In this document: positions 55,948-64,000 of the stretch, one piece after another
How positions within the stretch are numbered: the stretch's first letter is position 1
Layout of the letters: the number at the start of each line of letters is the position of its first letter
NCBI RefSeq assembly: GCF_002149925.1
Contig: NZ_MSLT01000023.1
Span: 833,817 to 897,816 of the forward strand
Source: Thioflexithrix psekupsensis
GTDB lineage: Bacteria; Pseudomonadota; Gammaproteobacteria; Beggiatoales; Beggiatoaceae
Direction: 5' to 3'
DNA length: 64,000 bases
Translations under genes and position numbers: made by a program
The notes under the pieces: generated by a model
Seen by the model: the letters and a program-made list of their open reading frames with translations, nothing else
Told to the model about the DNA's origin: nothing
Databases searched by the model: none

Positions 55948-57946
55948 CTATCCCACTCTTAACCGAATTTGCCCCGTTTTCACCTTCGCTTTATCAAGTA
56001 ACACTGTCACCACACTGCCCAAAGGCGGCAAAGATGCAGCATCGCTGCTGCCTAAAAAGGCCTCCACGCCCCACGGCCGCAATTCAACCTTGTAACCGCC
56101 GCGCACTGGGCTAATCAGTAAGGCTTCTAAGGGACGATTTTGCCATTCTCGGTTCAAATATTCGATAAACCAGCGTCGTTTCGCATCGGATTCTGCTTGT
56201 TTGGCTTCGCGGGCGGTGCGTTCAGCGGTGCTTAATACTTTTAGCAGTTCTTCTTGATCGTAAGGCAAGGTTTCGCCCAATAAATGCGCTAACAATTGTC
56301 GTTGCATCACCAAATCGGCAAAACGACGCAAGGGCGAACTTAATTGAGAATAAACCGATAAACCTAATCCACTGTGCTGGCCGGGATGTAAAGATAACGT
56401 CGATGGTTTTAACCATTTGATTACTTTATAAAAACCCAATGGCTCGGCTAACACTTCTGGCGTAATCGTTTCTGTCGGCGGCTCTTGTACGCGGTAAATA
56501 AACGGCACTTGACAGCGACTGGCATAACTGGCCGCAAGATGGTTGGCAAGAATCATCATTTCCGCCACCAACAATCGACTGGGAGAATCTCGATCCAATA
56601 GAGTCACTTCAATGTGATCATCGGGAGAAATACTGATTTTATATTCAGGACGCTGTAGATTAAACGCGCCCGCGGCCACCCGTTTATCTTGTAATTTTTT
56701 TGCTACATCAAACAGTTGCCGCAATGGCATCACCCAATCATGGTCTTCTGGCGTAGCGGTGTCACTCAAGTAATGATCCACATCGGTGTAATGCAAACGA
56801 TAACGCACTTCAATGGCTTCACGGCTAATTTGACAATCTAACACCGTCGCATCGTCATCTAGCGTAATGCGCAAAACAATCGAAGATCGCACCACATTGG
56901 GATTAAGACTGGCTAAATCGCAGGAAATTCGCTCAGGAATCATTAAAACGGTTTGCGTGGGCAGATAAACTGTCGTACCGCGTCGCATGGCTTCCCGATC
57001 CAACACATCACCATTGTGAATTAACGTAGCAGGATCAGCGATGGCAATTTGAACCAACCAACGATCCCCGTCACGTTGAATACTGAGGGCATCATCGACT
57101 TCTCGCGTGTCCTCATCATCAATACTACATAATAACGGCGTAATCGTTTGTTGTGGCGCGGGCTGCCACAATTGAACGGTGGCGCAGGCTTCTTGTACGA
57201 CTTGAGAAAATTCAGGTTTTAGCCCGGCGATGATCACATCTCGATCCGCATTGTCGGGCAAACGGCGTAATTTTTGTAAAATATCAAAAACAAATTCACG
57301 GGGAGTTTGCTTGGCTTGTTCGGCGACGGGATCGATTAATTCTTCAATGAATTTGTCATTATCACCGCGCAATAACCAAGCGTCTAAGCGGTCGGCAAAA
57401 GCATTTAATTCGCTGGGTAAAGTGAGAGATTCCGCGCGGATGGATTGTTTTAACCAATCGCGGGCTAATTCTTTTTCTTTAGCGCGCTGTTGTTCTCGTT
57501 CGCGTTGTTGTTTCAATTCATCAAGTTGCTGAACGGTGCGCGGCTCCCAAGCGCGTAATTTACGCTTAAAATAAAGCCGATCTTCTGCCAATAATAACCA
57601 AATGGCTGCCAATTGTTCCGTGCCAATTTCACCACCGAAATATAAATCGGCCAAATCATCCATTTCTGACACCGCCAATTCCAAAGCACTCTCCCATAAT
57701 AGGCGAATGTCCATGGTAGAACGAATGCCCATCACCGCTTGAGAAATGCGACGAACGGCATTTGGCCACTCGCTGCTGTCTTTGACTTTCAAGGGATGTT
57801 GCCATAACAACTTGTCTTCGGACACGTTTTGTTCGCGTCCTTTGTCGGTTAATACGCGACTTTGTTTTTATTGCGTTGTAAACACAAACAAAACTCAGAT
57901 CATCGTTATCGTGCATTGCCCAAATTTGGCCTTCAAAATCACTCAC
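55948..57946 (-). pseudogene. RNB-family exoribonuclease (RNase II-like) with one frameshift near its 5' end
   Basis: The main frame (57825 to 55948, 625 residues) carries the RNB catalytic domain (CSIDDEDTREVDDALSI with the Asp cluster, IAIADPATLIH, SPLRRFADLVMQRQLLAHL) and a C-terminal S1-like end. The missing N-terminus lies in another frame from a GTG at 57946 (MSDFEGQIWAMHDNDDLSF). Removing one A from the five-A run complementary to 57865-57869 joins them as VYNAIKQSRVLTDKGREQNV, a sensible sequence. It degrades RNA 3' to 5'. The shift may be a real mutation or a sequencing error; the downstream GTG at 57825 could still give a shortened protein. Confidence 0.85.
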
Positions 57947-58434
57947 AGAATCAATTCCTTAAAACAAAAATGTTATTCGGTGGTTGCACCATTCCCTGAG
58001 CATAACACACAGAGTCACCATGAAATGACACGGAGACTTGGCCGTGTAATTGCCAACCTTTGGCGATTAAGTCATTGGTTGTCTTTCAAATGTGCTATGT
58101 AAATTGGCTTCAAGATGGGCAGTAGGTAAGACGGTTGTTATAAGACGGTATTTTTGATATTTCATTGATGTACACTCCACGCAAACACACAACGCGGTGT
58201 TTTTAGGGGCAGATTTAGAGACGAATTATAGCAGTTTTGTGGCAAAGGTTAATGAATTTAAAGGGGGATTTGATTGTTATTTTTAAATGAATATCGTGAT
58301 CTGATGTTAAGATGAAATCTTCAAATCACCCAAATAAGTATGACTAACAAAAAATATAGACTGGTTTGAAATATCTTAGAGTGCTAAAATTGGCCAGAAG
58401 TAACGAATTGTGTCGTGCTTGAAGGGAAAAAAGT
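57947..58434. other. Intergenic region, no supported gene
   Basis: Separates the leftward RNB gene and the rightward NYN gene. It contains a small direct repeat (TAAGACGGT twice near 58119-58147) but no convincing RNA gene or terminator. Confidence 0.45.
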
Positions 58435-58944
58435 TTGAGAAATAATTACATTTTGATTGATTACGAAAATGTGCAGCCGAAAAGTTTATCTTTGCTTAAT
58501 GCGCATGTATTTAAGCTGCTCGTTTTTGTCGGTGCTAATCAAACAAAAATACCGTTTGAAATGGCCGTAGAAATTCAGCAGTTAGGCAACAAAGCGGAGT
58601 ATGTAAAAATAGGTGGAAGTGGCCAAATGCTTTGGATTTTCATATTGCTTTTTATCTGGGTGAATTGGTGCAAAAAGACCCTAGTGGTTATTTTCACATT
58701 GTTTCCAAAGATACAGGTTTTGATCCGCTAATAAAACATCTTAAAGAAAAAAAGATTTTTGCCCAACGTAAAGAGGAATTAAATGACATCCAAATCTTAA
58801 ATGTGTCAAGTTCCACGACAATGGACGAAAAAATTAGCGCAGTAGTGCAGCGTCTTGCTTCTTGCGCAAACAAAACCACGCAAAATGCCTGCATTAATAA
58901 ATACAATTAATGCCTTATTCTTAAAAAAACTATACAAAATTATG
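58435..58944 (+). pseudogene. NYN/PIN-like nuclease domain protein with two frameshifts
   Basis: Frame 1 reads MRNNYILIDYENVQPKSL and VGANQTKIPFEMAVEIQQLG. After a one-base loss in the A run near 58624-58627 it continues as NALDFHIAFYLGEL, FHIVSKDTGFDPLIKHL. A one-base gain in the A run near 58868-58872 moves it again to KPRKMPALINTINALFLKKL. The acidic residues in LIDYEN and SKDTGFDPLI are the expected metal-binding positions of NYN (PIN-fold) RNases. It uses a TTG start with AAGGG upstream. The C-terminal part is cut short at 58944, just before IS630-derived sequence. Confidence 0.75.
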
Positions 58945-58968
58945 TGAGATATAAAAACAAATTAAGTT

Positions 58969-58990
58969 CTAATATCTAGCTAGATATTAG
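58969..58990. repeat. Perfect 22-bp palindrome
   Basis: CTAATATCTAG followed immediately by its complement CTAGATATTAG. It lies at the 3' edge of the IS630-like transposase remnant and may be part of its end or of the target. Confidence 0.7.
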
Positions 58991-59028
58991 GTATAAGATA
59001 CTGTTTAATTTTATTAAACTTAAACACT

Positions 59029-59976
59029 TTACCTGACAAAAAAGGTCTCAAACATACTAGTGACTTCTTTAAAGCTTGATAGACGATGAAAATTCTTTCT
59101 GACCCAATTCTTACCTTGAAGCCAAATATCCTCGACTGGATTTTGCTCTGGGGCATTGGGCGCAAATCTTAATAAACGAACTTTCCATTCTGATTCTGGA
59201 AGTCCCCCATTTAATTCTCTAAATAAGTTCTTAAACCTTCAGAACGATGATAACTTGCACCATCCCAAATAATCACATGACGGGCTTCTTTATATCTGTA
59301 AATGAGCCAGTTAATAAAGTCTATCGTATATTTTGTATCAGCTTTCTTTGCCCTATCTAAAATAAATTCTCCCGTATAAATATTCACCGCTCCATACCAC
59401 GTTTGAGAAGTGCGATAATTACTCATCTTTATTGACGTTCTTTCTCCTTTTTTCGACCAAACATAACCACAAATATCTCCCCACAACTGATGGCTTTCGT
59501 CTTGCATCCAGTACATTACCTCTCCACTTTCTATCTGTTCACGCTCCTTATCTATTAAATCCTTAATCTCTTTTTTTTTAGCTTCTACTTTTACCTCATC
59601 TTTTGCCGAATTCTCTTTGTGTGTCTTCTTATAACTTAAATTCGCTTCTTCTAATAATTTAGTATAAGAAGTATTTGAAGATAGAAAACATCATACTCCT
59701 CTTTTAAGTATCTCTTTAGTTCCTCTATTGTTATGTCTTCTTTTCTTGTATCCAATTAATCACATTTTCTCGTTCACGCGGCTTTAAATACCCTGGTGAG
59801 CCTTTATACGCTAACTTTAATCCTTCCACCCCTGACGCTAAATAAATGGCTTTCCATTTATCCACAAATTGCACACTGACACAACACGCTAAAGCCGCTT
59901 CCGCACGCACAAAACCAAGCAAAGACATTCTTACTGCCATCGCTCGCTTCACTTCTCTCGCCTCACCTGTTGACAT
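59029..59976 (-). pseudogene. IS630-family transposase, frameshifted
   Basis: The N-terminal helix-turn-helix part (59976 to 59731, with AAALACCVSVQFVDKWKAIY) is followed, in other frames, by the DDE domain. First Asp is in MYWMQDESHQLWGD, second in VIIWDGASYHRSEG, and the catalytic Glu in FAPNAPEQNPVEDIWLQGK near 59115-59160. At least two frame changes separate these parts, so no intact transposase is encoded. I could not fix the element ends. Confidence 0.8.
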
Positions 59977-60068
59977 TAACTTCTTCTAAATCTTCATATC
60001 TTTTGTTCATTATTCTCTCCTATTTGAAAAGTATTATTATACGACTCTGAAAAAATTGGTATATTCCT

Positions 60069-60158
60069 CCTAGTTATTTTGAAGGATGGACAGAAATCAC
60101 CACTAATCATGCTGAGCAACTGCGAGTTATGGTTCGAGAATATTTGAGGGATTTATAA
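60069..60158 (+). pseudogene. 3' fragment of an unidentified gene
   Basis: About 30 codons reading PSYFEGWTEITTNHAEQL and VMVREYLRDL to a stop at 60158, with no start. It may be the tail of a gene broken by the IS630-like insertion; family unknown. Confidence 0.4.
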
Positions 60159-60205
60159 AATGCCAATAACACAATATCAAAACAATACATCCATTTATAA
60201 AAAGG

Positions 60206-61370
60206 GTGATCAAAAAGTGTATGATATTACTGATGAAAAAAGAGCATGGTAATAGGAAAATATCTCATGAATCACGCCTATCTAAACTTTCTGCCGAAGA
60301 AGGACTTATTGATAGTATACATGAAATAAATAAACCACGATTTGACCCTGATTTATTAATGCCTCAATTAGAATCCAATGGTTTAACGGCAATCAGTCTG
60401 TTTAGTGGTGGCGGTGGTTTAGATTTAGGCTTTCTTAGAGCAGGCTACCAACACATAGCCTCTTATGAACTTATACTGATATGTAAAGATACATTAACTA
60501 CCAATCTTGAATCTACAAATATATATTGTGGCCCAGACGAAGGTGATGTGAGAAAGTGAATTGGAATATTTACAAAGACAAAGTAGATATTGTTCATGGT
60601 GGGCCACCGTGCCAACCGTTTTCAGTAGCAGGATCACGAAAAGGTGCAGATGATGAAAGAAACATGTGGGGAGAGTTCAGTAGAGCGGTTAATGCGATGA
60701 AACCTCGCGTTTTCATAGCAGAAAATGTACTGGGAATACTTAATCCAAAGTTTAATGACTTTGTAAAAAAGTATATATTGAACGAGTTGACAGATTATTC
60801 AATAACTACATTTAAGATGCACACCGCTGATTATGGGGTTCCACAGATTAGAGAAAGAGTTTTCTTTGTTGGCTTTAGAAATAAACCACGATTGAATAAA
60901 TTTACCCCTCCCTCCCCCACGCATACTTGGGATCATTTAGGAAAAAATGATTCTTACCCTAATTGTTTGTTATTTGATACGGGACTTGAAAAACAAAAGG
61001 GGTTAGGGATTGTCTGGGGCTACACAGCATCGGGTTTGATAATTTAGCCCCGACTATCAGAAGTGCCTTCACAGGAAAAAGAAATACAACATCTATTTTA
61101 AATAGCACAGCGGGTCAAAAATCTTGGGGAGATATGCAAATATGGCCTAATGGAATTCAGTCGAGTAGAGAAAAGGCATCAGCCTTTCCCGCTAAAAATA
61201 AGCACTTTAGACTGTCAGTTCAAGATGTCGGGTTAATTCAAGGATTTCCAGAGTCATGGAAATTTGCAGGGGCGGTGTATCAAGTTCTTGGTCAAATTGG
61301 CAACTCAGTTTCCCCTCCTGTTGCCTATCATGTTGCAGTAAGCGTGGCAAATGCGTTGAAAAACACATAA
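60206..61370 (+). pseudogene. C5-cytosine DNA methyltransferase, frameshifted
   Basis: All key Dcm-type motifs are present but in different frames: motif I ISLFSGGGGLDLGF, motif IV HGGPPCQPFSVAGSRKG with the catalytic Cys, motif VI FIAENV, motif VIII QIRERVFFVGF, and motif X GQIGNSVSPPVAYHVA. A base is missing near 60556-60558 (RK then LNWNIYKDK), and at least two more indels lie between 61005 and 61050, where another frame continues as DNLAPTIRSAFTGKRNTTS. The stop codon overlaps an attC-like site. No cognate endonuclease is adjacent. Confidence 0.85.
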
Positions 61371-61439
61371 CAAGGCACTGCACCAGACCGCAATTCCGCT
61401 GCGCTCCACTGTCGCTGGTGAGAGCTTGGTCGTTAGGGC
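61368..61439 (+). repeat. attC-like integron recombination site
   Basis: Begins TAACAAGGC (overlapping the methyltransferase stop) and ends CGTTAGGGC, matching the R'' and R' (GTTRRRY) ends of attC. Inner CACCAG (61381-61386) pairs with CTGGTG (61415-61420). The central TCCGCTGCGCTCC resembles many gammaproteobacterial attC sites. No integrase is in the window. Confidence 0.6.
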
Positions 61440-61472
61440 AAAATTTCGTTAAATACCAAATAAAAATTACTC

Positions 61473-61721
61473 ATGTCTAAGGACGAAAACCAAAGTAGAA
61501 TTCAGCCTCTTACCGGAGGAGGAAATAGATCACTGACAATGACATTTACTCCAGATGAAGTCGCTGTAATTGATGAGATGGTTACAATTTTCGGTGACTC
61601 CAGGGAAGATGTTGTTATAAAAGCAGTTAGCCTACTTTATACAGTTTATAAAGAAGACGAGAATGCAAAAAATGTTTTTCTTCAAGTTGGAACAAAAAGA
61701 GTTGTTATACCATTAAAATAA
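61473..61721 (+). CDS. Small protein of unknown function, cassette-like
   Basis: 82 residues (MSKDENQSRIQPLTGGGNRS, LTMTFTPDEVAVIDEMVTIFGDSREDVVIKAVSLLY). The middle has the beta-helix-helix look of a ribbon-helix-helix protein, but I cannot assign a family. It starts 33 bases after the attC-like site, as expected for the first gene of an integron cassette. Confidence 0.55.
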   Translation: MSKDENQSRIQPLTGGGNRSLTMTFTPDEVAVIDEMVTIFGDSREDVVIKAVSLLYTVYKEDENAKNVFLQVGTKRVVIPLK

Positions 61722-61744
61722 GAACTAAACTTTTAGTATTGCAT

Positions 61745-62017
61745 ATGCCTAGAAAATCACAAGTAGGATTATTAACCGTCATTAGGGATGAGTCTAATGT
61801 TAGAGGGTTAATTGCTTTAATTTTTATGCTCATGTTTTCAGTTTTTGTGTTTGGCTCCGTAGTTCTAGCAACCATTAGTTTGTTTATGACATTAGAAGGA
61901 AAAGCTGCTGAAGCAAAAGAGTTAATTCTAACAATTTCAGGGGTATTTTCTGGACCACTAGGCTTAATTTTAGGGTATTATTTTCGTTCCGAAATTGAAA
62001 AGAAACACTCGCCCTAA
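61745..62017 (+). CDS. Small membrane protein of unknown function, cassette-like
   Basis: About 90 residues with two hydrophobic segments (LIALIFMLMFSVFVFGSVVLA and ILTISGVFSGPLGLILGYYF) and charged ends. Family not recognised. It follows the 82-residue gene by 23 bases and is followed by a strong terminator. The last codons contain GCCCTAAC, complementary to the GTTAGGGC at the attC-like site upstream. Confidence 0.6.
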   Translation: MPRKSQVGLLTVIRDESNVRGLIALIFMLMFSVFVFGSVVLATISLFMTLEGKAAEAKELILTISGVFSGPLGLILGYYFRSEIEKKHSP

Positions 62018-62027
62018 CTTATCACTC

Positions 62028-62055
62028 AAAGCCCGACCACCCAGTCGGGCTTTTT
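62028..62055 (+). terminator. Intrinsic terminator after the small membrane protein
   Basis: GCCCGAC (62031-62037) pairs with GTCGGGC (62044-62050), flanked by AAA and TTTTT, so it can work in both directions. Confidence 0.9.
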
Positions 62056-62239
62056 CAGTTTGATTTTCATCCGTACCAGCCAAATCAGGCCGAGCGGCCT
62101 ATGCGGGTTTTGGGATGCGGTTTTAATCTATTACTTACTTTTTTTCTCTTCTTGTTGGGTTGTTTCCCAAGCACTCATTGCTTAGAATGCCTACTTAGAA
62201 TAAACGGCGGTTATTTTCCACAGCAGAGAGGAATAAAAA

Positions 62240-62835
62240 ATGCTTGAACCCAATTTAACCCATATCGCTGGGGCAAAGTGGTTAGGTGGCGCGTTAATGC
62301 CTGCGTCGTTGGTGGTGATTGGTGGTGTATTGGTGTGGCAATTGTGGCAATCGAAAAAAGCCATTCGCCAATTGGCACAGCAAGAACAATACCAAAATTA
62401 AGTCATTCATAAAATTTTTCTGTCAGAATCAGAATTTACAGAATTTTAGGATTTTCAGAATTAAAGAATAAAAAATCTGTTTAAAATAAATGACTTGCAA
62501 GAATAAATTTTGAAAATTATTTAATTCTGTAAATTCTGATTCTGACAAAATAAAGGTTTTATAAATCACATCATCTTGCTAAAGAAGAAAACACCCGCCT
62601 CACCACCCAACAACACGCTCTTGCACAACAAGTTGAAGCATTAAAAGAACAAGTGCAAACGTTATTAACGCCTCCTGCGGTGACGGTTGTGAGCGTCCCC
62701 CCAGCCACAACCCCCCACTCAGAGCCTTCTGTCCATTTCTCATCCGACACAAAAACTACAACCAGTCCTTCTAAATTGGCGATGTTGAAACGTTTAGTGG
62801 AAGACAATCTTAATTTGAGAAAACATTTTAATTAA
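62240..62835 (+). pseudogene. Membrane-anchored coiled-coil gene split by a MITE-like insertion
   Basis: The 5' part from ATG 62240 encodes MLEPNLTHIAGAKW, a membrane helix (LMPASLVVIGGVLVWQLW) and the start of a coiled coil (SKKAIRQLAQQEQ). The MITE-like repeat then adds a stop. The same kind of coiled coil resumes in frame after it as HHLAKEENTRLTTQQ and ALAQQVEALKEQVQTLL, then a Pro/Ser/Thr linker and a conserved-looking end KLAMLKRLVEDNLNLRKHFN. GAGAGG precedes the ATG. It lies 9 bases upstream of the MamK-like actin gene, which suggests a membrane adaptor for that filament (inference). Confidence 0.75.
62389..62554. repeat. MITE-like dispersed repeat, copy 2
   Basis: About 166 bp nearly identical to 17653-17816. 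In this copy the terminal inverted repeats are perfect over 25 bp: 62421-62445 against 62523-62547, starting TGTCAGAATCAGAATTTAC. It has no coding capacity, and it interrupts a coding sequence. Confidence 0.9.
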
Positions 62836-62844
62836 CAGGATAAA

Positions 62845-63849
62845 ATGATGCCTAATACTTTTCATGTGGGTATTGATTTGGGAACGAGTCGCACATCAAT
62901 TACCACTTCGACCGGTAAACGCTTTACCAGTCGGACTTGTGTGGGTTATCCCAAAGATGTAATCGCGCAAAAACGCTTTAATAAACCTTATTTACTGGGC
63001 GATGAAGCTTTAGAAAATCGCTTGGCGTTGGACTTAATTTGGCCTTTATCTCAAGGCGTAATTTCTGACAATCCCAAAGCCTTAGAAGCCACGCATTTGG
63101 TGTTAAAACATGTGATTGAAACGGTACTGCCCGAATACCGTAAAGGCGATTTAATCTATGCCGCCATCGGTGTTCCCGCACAAGCCAGTATTAACAATAA
63201 AAAAGCGATTATTGAAGCCAGTAAAAATATTGTGAATAAAGTGCTGATTGTCAGTGAACCGTTTAGCGTGGCTTATTCCATAGATCGTTTTGACGAATGT
63301 TTGATCGTCGATATTGGCGCGGGGACAACGGATTTATGCCGAATGCACGGCGCAATGCCGAAGCCGAAGATCAATTAACGTTGAATATCGGTGGCAATTT
63401 CTTAGACGACACCTTACGCCAAGCCTTGTTGGCCAAATATCCCAATGTGCAGTTAAGCGCGCAAATTCTTCGCCGTATTAAAGAAAAATACGGTTATGTG
63501 TCTGAAAAAAGCGATCCGATTGTGGTGAGTTTGACCGAACAAGGGATTCCGAAAGAATACGAAATTACGGATATTTTGCGTGAATGTTGTCTTCAACTGA
63601 CCGATCCCATCAGCAAAGCCGTGCAGAATTTAGTGGTTTTGATCCTGATTTTCAAGCGCGTTTGCGCCATAACGTGATCATTGCAGGGGCGGTTCTCGTC
63701 TCAAAGGCATTGATATTGCGATTGAAAACAGTTTGAAAGCCTACGGCGGCGGCGAAGCCACTTGTGTGCAAGATGCAGAATATTGTGGCAGCATTGGGGC
63801 GTTAAAAATGTGTTTAGAAATGCCTGAAAATTATTGGCAACAGTTGTAA
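62845..63849 (+). pseudogene. MamK-like bacterial actin, frameshifted
   Basis: The intact N-terminal half (177 residues) shows actin phosphate loops GIDLGTSRTS and VDIGAGTTDL and the MamK-type segments CVGYPKDVIAQK, GDEALENR and YAAIGVPAQAS. The rest is present in shifted frames: EDQLTLNIGGNFLDDTLRQAL, then SGFDPDFQARLRHNVIIAGG, then GIDIAIENSLKAYGGGEAT to PENYWQQL at 63849. Single-base losses near 63345-63355 and 63680-63690 and a shift near 63625-63635 explain this. MamK polymerises into filaments that align magnetosomes; relatives occur in non-magnetotactic bacteria. No magnetosome genes are in the window. Confidence 0.85.
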
Positions 63850-63871
63850 ATGTGTGACGGATGACGCGCCT

Positions 63872-63923
63872 ATTGACCTCGCTAATTCATGCGCTACAGA
63901 AGCGACGAATAAGCGAGGTCAAT
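63872..63923. repeat. Inverted repeat downstream of the actin gene
   Basis: ATTGACCTCGCT (63872-63883) is perfectly complementary to AGCGAGGTCAAT (63912-63923); an inner CGCT/AGCG pair can extend the structure. No T-tract, so probably not a simple terminator. Confidence 0.7.
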
Positions 63924-64000
63924 CCATTTGCAGTAAAAAAATTGATCATTAGGCAATGATAACTGATAATTGGCCGTTGTTTCCCCAAAGTAATAAGTAA

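Noticed and set aside
57961..58434. RNA gene in the gap between the RNB and NYN genes
   Set aside because: Only short direct repeats and no stable structure, promoter or terminator combination was seen.
60160..60252. 30-codon frame MPITQYQNN before the C5 methyltransferase
   Set aside because: Too short and unrecognised, with no clear ribosome site; could be part of a broken upstream gene but not supportable.
62010..62100. A second attC site after the small membrane protein
   Set aside because: GCCCTAAC is present, but what follows is a normal intrinsic terminator and no partner GTTRRRY end with a pairing core was found.

Overview
The window reads as a chromosome segment of a low-to-mid GC gammaproteobacterium. 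Molybdenum-dependent nitrogen fixation (modABC next to nifN-nifX-fdxB), many PAS/REC/GGDEF-EAL signalling proteins, a two-partner-secretion exoprotein, a sulfite-exporter-like permease and paralogous families typical of large filamentous sulfur bacteria suggest a Beggiatoaceae/Thiotrichales relative. That placement is inference from gene content only.

Layout: 1-13.1 kb is core (ihfA start, pheT, a REC-kinase, ppc, permeases, nitrilase-family amidase, tldD, a membrane SUMF-domain protein). 13.1-17.8 kb holds a pfkB kinase followed by three near-identical tandem genes of an Rpn-like family. Each has a strong internal start and a variable 27-bp repeat tail, and the array is cut short by an IS1-family element. 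17.8-25.2 kb has two kinases and a TPS exoprotein. 25.2-27.8 kb is a small defence patch: a DUF1874 ring-nuclease-family gene, a dnaJ remnant and a restriction-modification pair. 27.8-34.3 kb is modABC facing a nifN-X-fdxB cluster with a sigma-54 promoter and NifA-type upstream site. 34.8-54.4 kb is c-di-GMP signalling, copper ATPase, polysaccharide/LPS glycosyltransferases, a bilin-reductase-like protein with a periplasmic binding protein, a DUF58-transglutaminase pair, tRNA-Ser, rpiA and an MlaE-like permease.

54.4-55.9 kb is gene-free but highly structured. It is a tandem array of about 180-200 bp units, each carrying an anti-Shine-Dalgarno-like C-rich tract followed by a near-identical intrinsic terminator: a candidate family of tandem small RNAs.

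57.8-63.9 kb is decaying or error-rich accessory DNA in which nearly every larger gene is frameshifted: RNB exoribonuclease, NYN/PIN protein, IS630 transposase, C5-cytosine methyltransferase and a MamK-like actin. It also holds an attC-like site with two cassette-like small genes, and a MITE-like repeat that splits a small membrane coiled-coil gene next to the actin gene. The strongest leads are the Rpn-like gene-within-gene array, the terminator/anti-SD array, the MamK-like actin with its broken neighbour, the DUF1874 gene, and the bilin reductase homologue.
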